Assembly (NCBI GenBank): GCA_027625915.1
Contig: JANTQA010000076.1
Span: forward strand, 2,170,001 to 2,234,000
Reading direction: 5' to 3'
Origin: Anaeramoeba flamelloides
Lineage: Eukaryota > Metamonada > Anaeramoebidae
DNA: 64,000 bases
This document shows positions 1 to 11,500 of this stretch, piece after piece (position 1 is the first letter of the stretch; each line of letters starts with the position of its first letter). Position numbers and translations under genes: made by a program. The notes under the pieces were generated by a model. That model ran no database searches. It was given only the letters and a program-made list of their open reading frames with translations, and had not been told where the DNA came from.

Positions 1-492
1 ACTAATTCGACAAGTTTAATTAAATTTTTAAGCCACTAAAATACTTTATTTCAAAGCTAAGGCCAAAAATATTTCTGAAATGGAAAATGAAGAAAAAGTT
101 TAAAAACATTTATTTGAATTTATCAGTATAAAAAAAAATAACTTTTCAGATCACAAAATAGCTTGAAACATCGAAAATTCTCTTGAGAAACAACTTAAAA
201 TTAACTCTTTAAAATGCCAACAATTTTTTTGATTCATATCAGAAGATTATTTCTTGGATGAAATATTAACTCATTTATTTAAAAAATTTTTTTTCTATAT
301 TAGATTTCTTATTATATTCTTCAACTTTTTAAAGAATTTATATCAGCATCATAATTTGATATCGAAAAAAATTCATGGTAGCCTTGGAAATGCTTTATTT
401 TTCAAAAATAACACACTCTAGTTAATGAACAAATTATTTTGATATAATTATTGCACACAATCAAAATTGAATTCTTTTTACAAACAATTTAA

Positions 493-1085
493 TATGTCCT
501 TAATAAAATTAAGCACTACTTTTTTCTGAGTAATATTTTTCGAAATTTAGCCTTATAACCAAATTCAATTAACCACTGGGATAATTTTTTTTAGAATAAA
601 AACATTCTCAACTTTTGAATATCGAAAATATTTTTTGAAATTTCGGTGTGCACTTTTTTATTTTTTTTGAAAAATTGGGGTTGAGAAAATTTTGAAATCA
701 AAGAATAAGTTAATATATTAAATTAGAAAATTTTTCCAGAAAGTTTGTCTTTTTAAATAACTTTTTTTTTAATTTTACCATTTGAAAAGAAAAAAAAAAT
801 TTGAAGACCAAATTAGTGCCTTTTGTGAAAATAAAATTCCCATAATTTCGAATTTTTTTTTGTAAATGAGTTAAAATAAGATATTGTATATAAAAATATA
901 CATAATTTCAACTTTGAATTCAATGATTTTGGCAAAAAATGTTTTCAAGAAAAAGTTAAATTGAAACTTTATTTATTTTTATTTTTTCATTTTGTTTTTT
1001 TAATTTTTTTAATGAAAAGTATTTGATCAGTTTTCCATTTTTAGTGTTTTTTGGGTTTTAGGGACATATTATAAACTCTTTTCCA
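493..1085. repeat. Dispersed direct repeat, copy A (about 0.6 kb)
   Basis: This block aligns along almost its whole length, in the same orientation, with 63167-63755. Both begin with ATGTCCTTAATAAAATTAA and share many landmarks, such as CTCAACTTTTGAATATC, GTGCACTTTTTTATTTT and AATTCAATGATTTTGGCAAA. Differences are substitutions and small homopolymer indels, so the copies are old but clearly homologous. No reading frame survives in either. The element type is unknown; no terminal inverted repeat was seen. Confidence 0.8.
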
Positions 1086-1099
1086 ATAATTACAACAAA

Positions 1100-3480
1100 C
1101 CAAAAATTTGAAAAAAAAATAAAAAAAAGGAATTATTTTTTAACAATAATTCTAAAATCCTAGTTGTGAATATACAAAATGTTTTATATTGATACTAGGT
1201 ATTTCTTTTGAAATTTTGGTACTATATTATTTATTTTTTTTTGATTTTTAATGGGTTGTAGTTCTTGGAAAAATCTTTATTTGACTAATTTAAGAATTAT
1301 TTTTTGATCGAAATTGAAAAAAATTATTTTTTTTTTGATTTTCCAGTTAGTTATTTTGTAATTTCTTTTTTTGCAAGTTTCCCAAATCTTGTTTTCGCAA
1401 TATCCCAGTACAAGATACCGACTCAACAGCAAATACCCAGTAAAAGCAACGACTTGACAGATTGTATGGAAAGTTCAATTCGGTTCAATTAGTTTAATTC
1501 AGTTTCTCTACAGTTACATAAGTCCAGTTCGGTTTCGTTTAAGATCTGATCATGAACAGGCTTGGTTAGGTTAAGATCTAGTCATAACCAAGTCAACCAA
1601 TTCTTGTAATGATTTTTTATTCCTTTTGCCTCCCCAAACACCTAAAAAAACAAAAAGAGGAGGAACCTAAGCAACTTAAGAAGGGAAATTTGGAAAAGGT
1701 AAAAAGTATAAAAAATAAAAAAATGTTAATTTCAAAGATCATTAAAAAAATGGTAACTTTTTCATCAGAAAGATACTGATTTCTACATTCGAAAGATTGA
1801 TTGAGTTTACCCCCCTTTTTATTTATAGATATATATATATATATATATCATTTGCTTAATTGAGATCATCTAATGAAATAACTATCCCAATAACCAAGAT
1901 AATTTTTATATTTTTTTTTGTTTTTAATTGTTTTATTGATTATGATTGTTTATGTGATTGTTCTAGATGTAAAATTTTTTTAATACAAAGAGGATACAAT
2001 ATAATTATGCGAATATATTTCGAAAAGGATTTAAATATTCATCAAAGAAAAAAATTTCCCGAGGGTATAAATCGTAAAAATTGCAGAGATAAGGTATATC
2101 TGTATATTGTACACTTTATTTCTTCGAAAAAAAAAAAAACAACTCTAAAATTATTCAGAACAAATTAAATAAAAAATTTGATTACTTAAAGTTATCAACA
2201 TACTTATTTTTAATTCAAGAAAAAATATAATAGTTGGAGAAAAAAAGTGAATTAGGAAAAAAGCCCAAACACGATTTCTAATTGGAAACCTTAATAGAAT
2301 CACAGAAACCTGAAAATGAAAAGTAAGATCAATTAATAAAAGAAAAACTAATGATTAAAGACAAAATGGAGTATTAATCCAACACAAAAACCGTTATTCT
2401 AATACTATCTTATAATATGGGCTATTATTTGATTGATCTATTATTATTAAAAATTTGTACCGAAATTTGAATATTTTTGAGATCTCTGGAACTCACACTT
2501 CTCCAATTTTGATAATAAATGAGTTTTAAATTGGGTCTGTTAATTTGATTGATAAAAATATAATTAATTATTCTATGAAGTTATTTTATAATTTCTTGTT
2601 TTAATTGGTTTTGCTTTTCTTTTTCAATAAGGTTACCAATTAAAAATCGTGTTGAACTTTTTTTCTCAATTCTTTACCTATTATTCCCAAATGATTTTTT
2701 TAAAAAAAAAGAATGATAATTTATAAAAACAAAGAATTAAACAACCTGAAAAACAATTTTTTTTCTAATTGTTTTTATATTTTTTTAAAATCAAAATTTT
2801 TTTATTACAACTATTTGAAAAAAGTGCGGACCAAAAGTCCGAACAAGTGCTGTTAAAACTTTTTGATTACCTTTCGTTATTTGAATAAATTTGAGAAAAA
2901 AAGTAATATATTTTTTTTTGATAGGGCGATATTTATATTACCCAGAAAGAAAAATATCTTCCTCATTTTTGAAACAAATAAGTCAAATTTAATGAGTCAT
3001 TTTTAGTTGAAGTGGTGAGGATCTTAAAGGAAAAAAAATTGACAAAAAATAAACAAAATAAATATAAAAAATTCAATAATACTCTAGATCAGCAGAGTAT
3101 TATTTATGAAAGATCTTTTTTCTAGAAATAACCAATATAAATATCCACGAAAATTGGTTATTTTTTGGAATTTTTTATCAAAGCTTTCAAAAAAAAAATA
3201 ACTCTTTTAAGTGGTTTGAGTAACACTTTTGAAAAATTTTATTTCTCACTATTTGAAGACAGATCATGTTATTTTTTTTTTTTATATTAAATTTTTTCAA
3301 CGATCAAGTACTCTATACCATCAACAAAATAAATGAAAAATATATCTTAGAGATTTTGTTACGATTGAATTTTGAGGTTCAGATAGGTATCTTTCTGATG
3401 AAAATTTACAATATTTTAATAACCTAAATTGATCAATTAACCCAATAATTTTAATACAATTCTCGAATCAATATCAAAAT
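1100..3480. other. Gene-free AT-rich stretch
   Basis: No supportable gene is present. It holds a short (AT)n run near 1830-1848, many A and T homopolymers, and a weak open frame at 1860-2168 with no recognisable domain. A short inverted motif around 3083-3105 (ACTCTAGATCAGCAGAGT) is the only palindrome I noticed. Confidence 0.5.
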
Positions 3481-3489
3481 CAAAAAAAA

Positions 3490-3966
3490 CAATTAAAGCT
3501 TGTTGTTTGGCTACCAGCTTTGTGTAGAAAGATGGGAATCCCATACTGTATTGTAAAAGGAAAGGCAAGGCTTGGAAAAGTTGTACATAAAAAAACTGCA
3601 ACCGCATTGGCCCTAACAGATGTTAAACAACAAGACAAAAATGCATTTGCAAAGATTATTGATATTTGCATGCCTAAATTTAATGACAATGTTGAAACCA
3701 GGACAAAATAGGGTGGTGGTGTTCTTAGTTCCAAAGCACGTAAAGCTATTGAAAAAAATCTTGAATCATCACAATTATCAAAGAAACTTATGCAAGAACA
3801 AAAAATCAGAGAAAGAATTATCAAAGAAAAACTTGAACAACAAAGATTAGAAGAAGAAGCACAAAAAAAGAAAGAAGAAGAAGCCAAAAATGGAAAACCA
3901 GAAGCAGACAAAACCGAAGACAAAACCGAAGACAAAAAAAATACTAAAAAAAAATCAAAGAATTAA
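3490..3966 (+). pseudogene. Ribosomal protein eL8 (RPL7A) pseudogene, C-terminal part only
   Basis: The frame reads [17 protein letters not shown], then [18 protein letters not shown], which matches the conserved C-terminal half of eL8 (human [17 protein letters not shown] and the KGKARLG motif). The match starts abruptly near 3493 and the N-terminal half of the protein is not found upstream. At 3709-3711 a TAG stands where the family has Trp just before GGxV(L), consistent with a TGG to TAG change. The frame then continues GGGVLSSKARKAIEKNL and ends in a Lys/Glu-rich tail with a stop near 3964. Truncation plus an internal stop in an otherwise well-kept sequence suggests a fairly recent dead copy. 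It could be a LINE-mobilised retrocopy, but no clear poly(A) tail or target duplication is visible. A large upstream intron hiding the 5' half is possible but would not explain the stop. Confidence 0.8.
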
Positions 3967-4486
3967 TTAATCACTCAAGAGAAATATTTGATTTGGTCCC
4001 ATAATATATTCTTTTAAAAACTATTCTCAAAATAAAATTTATTCTTTTTCAGATTTGGAAAAAACACTGAACACAAAACACTTTGTTCTCTTTGAGTATT
4101 TTTTTCGTTTTTTCAATCTATATTTGTTAATCATTTTTAACGGACAATAAAAAAAAAAAAATGAATTGAAGGTTTTGGACTTCTCTTTTTAAAAATTTCT
4201 GTTTTGATGTGTTGTTTTTCATTTTATTTAAAAATATCTTCGATCTTCCTAATGGAACGATTACCAACGTAGAATTTGCTAAAAGTTTCATCTTTTATTA
4301 TACTCTGTAAAAAATTTCAATTTTTGATTTTTTTTGATCTCAAAAATTTACGAAGAAAAATCAAACAATTTTGTGGTGAAAAAGACAATACTTTAGAAAA
4401 AAAGAGTAAAAATAAATGGTTCTGTTAAATTTTATTTATTTGAAGAAAAAAAAACCTCTTTTTTTTTAAATATACTAAAAACATTG

Positions 4487-4746
4487 CCCTAATAAAAATA
4501 ATTCTCTATCACAATGGGATTAAAATGTGATATAGTGGTAGCTAACAACACGACTGTGCTCACTAAGATACATAACGAGTACTAATAGTGCGATATCTAT
4601 GTGGTATAACACTTTGCACATTTTTTTTTATCCATCTTTATCAAACATGATAAAAATTTGTATCACAACTACTAAGAAGTATGATATAGATGTGATCGCT
4701 TAGCACTTGGTATATTGTTTTACCACACTAAAATTATTTATTCTGG
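4487..4746. mobile_element. 260-bp foldback element, copy A (CCCTAATAAAAA termini)
   Basis: The left end is CCCTAATAAAAATAATT. The right end, read in reverse complement, is CCAGAATAAATAATTT, giving imperfect terminal inverted repeats of about 16 bp. The interior is a set of diverged direct and inverted copies of a short TATCACA/TGTGATA-like motif. The element at 13476-13735 has the same length and termini. No coding capacity. Confidence 0.5.
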
Positions 4747-4849
4747 TAATTGATTTTTGTGGAGTTTTGTAATTAAGAAGTTATTTGTTATTGTTGACCA
4801 ATTGAATGATCCCTTTCATTCCATAAATTTTTTTTTTTCTTTTTTTTTT

Positions 4850-5210
4850 TCAATTAAGAAAATGACACTAAAACCCTCCTTTTTTTTATGTTGAGATTTA
4901 AAAACTATTCGATAAAATCTAGAATTTTCATTAATTTTTTGAAATTCTAAAAAAAATATGGTAGAGTTTTAAAAGTTTTCTGTTTATTTCAATAAATAAA
5001 GAAAACCTAGAACACTTCACAAATAAACAGAAAACTCAAATAAACCTAACAATATTTTTCCAGAATTTTAAAGAATTTTTGTTAAAATTCAAAAAAAGCT
5101 AATGGCGTTTTCCCTAAATTCAAATGAATTAAAAAAAATCAAAGATTTCACTATATTGTTTTAAAAGTCTGCAAAATCTAACGATTTTTTTTGTTTTTAA
5201 TTCTTGTTTT
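4850..5210. repeat. Foldback repeat, modular family shared with 50.4-51.0 kb
   Basis: This stretch contains AACCTAGAACACTTCACAA followed by ATAAACAGAAAACTCA, the same modules that build the large nested palindrome at 50440-51010. It also has an internal inverted pair around TTTCTGTTTATTTCAA/TAAATAAAGAAAACC at about 4979-5006. Related modules occur near 13880-14060 and 24390-24570. No coding capacity. Confidence 0.5.
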
Positions 5211-5518
5211 GTTTAGAAAATCTTTTTTTTTTTATTGAAATCCTATAACCTTAATATATCGATTTTCTAATCAAAAAAAAAAAAAAAAAATGATAAAAAC
5301 CTAACCAAAAGTATATGAAAATTAATCCACCCTTCAAAATAAATAAAAATAATATGAAAAATGTTTTAATTTAAAATAGAATTGAAAAAAAGTTATTATT
5401 AGTCGACAAAAAGAATTGAAGAAAAAATATGATGTATAAAATATATTAATAGATTTTGAATCAATTCCAAAAATCAAGGAATCAATATTCTATTTTAGAA
5501 ATTATTGTATTAAATATT

Positions 5519-8500
5519 TTAATTACAGCATTTTTTTTCTGTTACCTCTTCCTCTTCAAAATTTTCTGGTATAAAAATTGTACCCATGCCTATTTTTTTC
5601 ACCTCATTATTTTTTTCTTCAATTTCGAGTTTTTTTTTTGTGATAATTCTATCATAAATTTTATTAAGAATTGTAGTAAATGCCAATTCAACATTTGTTG
5701 AATCCTTAGCAGATGTTTCAATAAAATTTAATTGATATTCATCAGCAAATTCTTTTCCTTTCGTAATTGATACAGACCTTAAATTGACAAGATCAATCTT
5801 ATTTCCAACCAACATCACAACAATATTTTCATTCGAATTTTCCTTCAATTCTGTTAACCAATTATTGATATTTCCAAATGAATCATAATTTGTTGTATCA
5901 TATACAACCAAAGCACCGACAGCACCTCGATAATAACTTGGCACATTTGTATTAACCAAGTGTATACAATATATTTATTTATTAAGATAGATGTAAAAAA
6001 TTCCAGAAAATAATCAAAAATATTGAAAATAAAATAAATTTGCAAGTATAAAAATAATCCCCATTTAAAAAATTGTGTCTCACATTTTTTAATTTTATTT
6101 TTTTTTAATTTCAGAGAGTACCAGTAGTTGATATTTTTATAATAATTTACAATGTAAATTATTAAATTTAAGAATCAGTTGTTTTTGAATACAAAAGTAT
6201 ATATATATATATATATATATTAATTTATCATTAATTCCATTACTTTTTTTGATTCGCAGTGATTTTTTATTTATAATATTTGAAAAAGTTGATTGATTTG
6301 TTTTTTAATTTTCATTTTTTTTTCCAAAACTAAAATTTTATCAATTTTTGAAAGTAGAATTTTTGGTCAAATCCTAAAAATTCTTATGTATATATAATAA
6401 TTGTTTAACTCGTTTATAAACAAAAATGATTATTCGAATCAGTTTCTTAAGAATTGAAACAATAATCATTATAAATCCTTAACAAAAATTATTTGATTTT
6501 TTTTTCTTTGAAATAAGGTTGTACAAGAAAAAAAAATTACCATGAAAAATTCAGATTCGCTTTAGGTAATAAAGAAAAACTAATAATAAAAAAATCGAAA
6601 AATAAAAAATACGAAAAATAGTAATATAAACTCTTTTTCAAACAAAATGGCACACCTCTCAAATCATCAATACTATTGAATTTGATTGTTAATAAGATAC
6701 TGATAAATTCAAATATATTTAATAGAATTTTTAGTTCAATTTCCATTTTTTAATCTCAGATCTCAACTTTTATAACAGCTCAAGAGAAAGAACCTTTTGA
6801 AGAACAATCAATTTTACAAAGTTTTTTAACACTTAAAAAAATAAAATTCCTTCTTCAAAGCTTGTGTAAAACAATTTATAAAATTGAAAATGAAGTGAAA
6901 ATTTTTTAGATATTTATTTGAATTTATCAGTAATTACTTATTGGTGATTTTCATTTTAATTATTCATTTTTACATTTTTTTTTTATTTATGGATATTGAA
7001 CAGTTGGAAAATGAAAAAACAAGATCAGAAGAAATCAATTTGGAAATAATCTGTTATTATAAAGATGAAAACAATTTAAGTTTGATTTCGAATGAGCTCG
7101 ATATAGGAATTTTGAAAGACCATTATTGGATTGATATATGGAACCAAGAAAAGAGAATATATCGAAAAAAAAAAAAACAGAAAAAATACCCAGATGAATT
7201 CCGTCTTTGTATTGAATATGAGACTTTAAAGAACAAAAGTTTTACATGTGAATAGTTATCAATAAAATGTAAAGAACTTTTTCCCTATTTACCTTGTTCA
7301 ACAGTTTTGATTGATTTTATAATTTTCTTTTTTTTTACAATTTACAAAACGAGATTTCTTGTTTAAAATAAAAGGCCAAATCAATTTTTAAAATATTTAA
7401 TTTTAATTTTTTCTTGTTTTGTTTTAATGAGTTTTAAATCTTAAGTTGAGTGTTTTTTATATTTTATGATTTTCCAATATTTTAGAATAATACTACAATT
7501 TATTTGATTTAATTATGAATAATTCTTGAAATTTTCTGTGCCATTTTATTTGAAAAAGAGTTTTTATATATAAAAATCGGAGTAATAGTATACCACTCTC
7601 TGTGATAAATTTTGTAAACAAAAATTCAAAATTTTCCACACTGCTAAAACAGTCCAAATAATCACAATAATATAATTTCATTCAAATTGGAAATAAATTT
7701 TGAATTTGGTGAAAATATGAAAATCATTTTTTCATCTTTTGTTTTTTTATTCATTTCATTTTTTGAATTACATAACTTGTTTCGTTCGTTCGATCAAATT
7801 TTTTTTTCAACGATTGGTATTATGCTAAAGTTGAGTTTTTGAAATTAGAAGAACTCAAATAAAAATAGTTGGTAGTATCTAACCTTTTGTTCGATCAATA
7901 TTCCTAATAGAATTTAAACAAATTTAACAATGCATTTTTTTGTTTTGCTCTCTCCAAAATTTTTAACACACTCTAGATTTATTTGTATTGATAATTATTT
8001 ATTTATTGTTTTGTGAGTATTGTAATTTATAAAAAAGTGTTAACATTTCAAGTAGTGAATGGTTCTGATTTGGTATTTCTTTGAGTATTAATTATATGAG
8101 TTTTTTTTCTTCACAAATTAAATTTTGGTGGGTTAAAAATTTTGAATTGGGGTTTAGATTGTTCAGATTTTAAAAAAGAATGTCGAGAAATCTTCGTTTT
8201 TTGTTCATATAAATTTATAAAAGCCTAACTACAGTGGAAAATAATTATTAAAACAGATTGTGGTATTTTTCTTTATTATGGATAATCTTTTTCTTGGGGG
8301 TGTTGTACCTATTGTAGATTCAGGAAGAGTACATTATAGCACCGTAGAGTGCCTAGTTTTTTTTTTTTTTTTTTTTTTTTTAATTTTTAAAATAAAAAGA
8401 AAATATCTTAAATTTTCTTTAAATTTGTTAAATTAAACAAAAAAAAAATAACGGATGTTTTCCATGATTCAAAGGAATACTGTAAATTGCACAATAAAAA

Positions 8501-11500
8501 GATCAAAAAATTCATTCAGCTATACAAAAAAAATCATATTCCAAGAAATAAAAAAATCACCAAAGCTCCCAATTCTATAAAGAGAAAATTAATAATTTAA
8601 ACTTCTTTTAAGTATTATAAAATTGAAATTTTACAAGATTTTAAAACCTTTTTTTGGAAAGCCGAATGAAAATTTTGTCACGTGAATTTTGCAATAAATA
8701 GTAGATAAAAATCAAAGAGTTTACTTAATTCTTTTGAGTGTTGGAAAAATCTTTCAATAGTGGATAAATTTTGAATTTCTTGATAAAAATAATATTATTA
8801 TTCTATTATCAAATTTAGATATTTTTTTTTTCTCCTTTTTATTTTATTTTGAAAAATGTTTCTTTAATGACTCATTTATTTCAATAAATGAAAGAGACGG
8901 GGTGAAAAAAATCAGATTTCAGAAAAACAGTCACGGAAGCAAAGTTATCCATCCATAATTTGTTGGTAAAATTAAACCATCATTTAATAAATCACAAAGA
9001 CTCTAATTATTTGTACAATTTTGTTTTTACTTGTGAAAAATCTAATATACTCTCAATTAGCCTAACCAAATATAGTTTATTTCTTTAATAGAACCTAATT
9101 TTGTAATTGTACAAATACTGATAAATTCTCAAAAAAATTACACATAATTTTTAGTTAATTTTCATTTTTGAAATTCAAGGTCCTAATTCCATAACATTTC
9201 ATTTAAAAGAAGATTCCCAAAATCAAATTATTTTTGCCAAGTGCCTTTCTATATGTAAACCAATAAAATTCTTCTTCTTTATAAAAAGCAAGGAAAAAAA
9301 TACCAATTAGATCTTTAACTAAAAAATTTTGAATATTTTTGAATTCATCAGCATCCTGTTAAAAAAACAAAACTGTTCAAAATAGGAAAATATTCAATTT
9401 TTTTTTCTTCATTTACAAACAAATCTCTAAAGAGAAATTGATTAAAATGAAATAAATGTATGTTGATAGAGTATATTGAAATTATAATTTTTCAATTTTT
9501 AATATAAACTTATTCCATTCCAAAATAATTATTGATCTTGTCATTATAAGTTGCGATCATAATTACAATTAACATTTATCCTAAAACCCTGTGTATTTCA
9601 AACACCAGGAAATTCACATTTTTTCATCAATCGAAAATATTTGTAAAAAATTCGAAAATCTATTCCATTTATTAGATAAATCTATAACTTACCGAGTCAA
9701 AATTCAAAAATTGATTAAAATTTTAAAGATAAATTCATAAAATGTTAAGTGATCATTAGGTTGTTACCATTGGGGTTTTGCTTAAATATTCACAATATTT
9801 CAATTTTAACCCTGTTGCAAATGTATGAAAAATCTAAAAAAACCTCAAATCTGAAAAATTTATTGGGAAATTGAAAATGTAAATCTAATTTTGATATTGA
9901 ATTTTAAAATCAGAATCATTTTTATCATTTTAAAATATTTGAATGTATTTAATTTGAGAAAGATGTTTGATTATTTTGAATTTACATTAAATTAATGAAA
10001 TCTATTTTGTAAAAAAAATTCATTTTAAGTTAGTCCAGCACTAGTATTTAAGAAAAAATATATATAAATTTGGAGGTAGATAAAACTATTAATTCTTTAA
10101 TTAACATTTAATCCTAGTTATAAAGTTTATTTATAATATAATCAACATTTCAGTTCTGATTTTTTTGAGGTCGTTGTATTTATTGTTCTTAGAAGTATAT
10201 TAATTTTTATAACTCTCCCATACCAAGAAAAAAATGGGTATTTTTTAGTGCTAAAAAAAGTTTTAAAATAAACACACAACTATTTTAAAAAAGTGAATAC
10301 TTTCTTTTTATTATTTAAGGGAGGAGTTATTAACCCCTATTGTGTGCCCGAATTCCTAAATTTTTATTTAGGAATTTTATTAATGACTCAAAAATAAGTT
10401 TATTATCCAATAAGGCTAATAACTTGAAGAATCTTTTTTTGTAATAATATTAAAAATATTATTATTTTTTAATATATTAGATATATTAATTTTTTTTTAA
10501 TTCAGATATACAGATTTTACGATTATTTTCATAGGCTGAACAATTCCATAGAAAATGGTCCAAATCTTCAATGATATCTAAATTATTTCATTTTTTTACA
10601 TATCTCACAATATTTTGATTTATTTTTATTCATAACATAAGAATACCTATTTAAATAATTTGTAAAATTTCTTAAATTTAGAATAGAAGTTGAACCCTTC
10701 CATTTTAAATAAAAAAAAGTGAATACTTTTTATTTTATTATTATTTAGCGGATGAGTTTTTAATTGCTCTTGCACTTACCGAATTCCTAAATTTTTATTT
10801 AGAAATTTTGTTAAAAACTCAAAAATAAATTTATTATCCAATAAGGCTAATAAATATGATGAATTTCTTTTTCTAATAATATCATAAATAGTAATAATAA
10901 TATATCAGAACTTTAAATTTTTTTAATTCAGATATCCAGATTTTACAATTATTTTCATAGGCTGGGCAATACCAGAGAAAATAAAAGTGAATACTTTTTT
11001 TTTTTTTTTATTATATTTTCAGAATTAAAACTTTTTTAAGGTTTAAAATTTTAATGAAGTATGTACTTTTTAAAAAAAAAGGTGCTTTACTTATGGCCCC
11101 AGTCTCGACACCACATTTAAATGTTGGTCACCACTTTTTAAAAATGAAAACCCTAAAAAGTGTTAATTTTTAAAAAGTATTTACTTTTTTAATTAAGATA
11201 AATTAAAAAAGTTTTCAAAAAGTACTCACATTTTTGAAAACATCTGGTTCTTGATCAATTTATTAATTTTTTTTATTTCCATTTTTTAATTTGTCTATAA
11301 ATAAATAAACAGGTTCATATTTCACCTAATATTTTTATTTAAATATTTAATGTGTTTGGATAAAGAAATGATTAGAAGAATTAATTTTGGATAAACTTAG
11401 GTATTCAATATTTGTAGAATATCTTTTGCCTGAACAGATCAAAAAACTCAATAAAAAGCCCCTGTATTTAACTACTGTTATTTTCTGATTAATTAATGAA

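Noticed and set aside
1860-2168. 102-codon plus-strand frame
   Set aside because: No ATG at the start of the more protein-like part and no recognisable family; could be a worn mobile-element piece but cannot be supported.
3480-3935. Long minus-strand frame over the eL8 copy
   Set aside because: The plus strand shows clear eL8 similarity; the minus frame is its antisense shadow.
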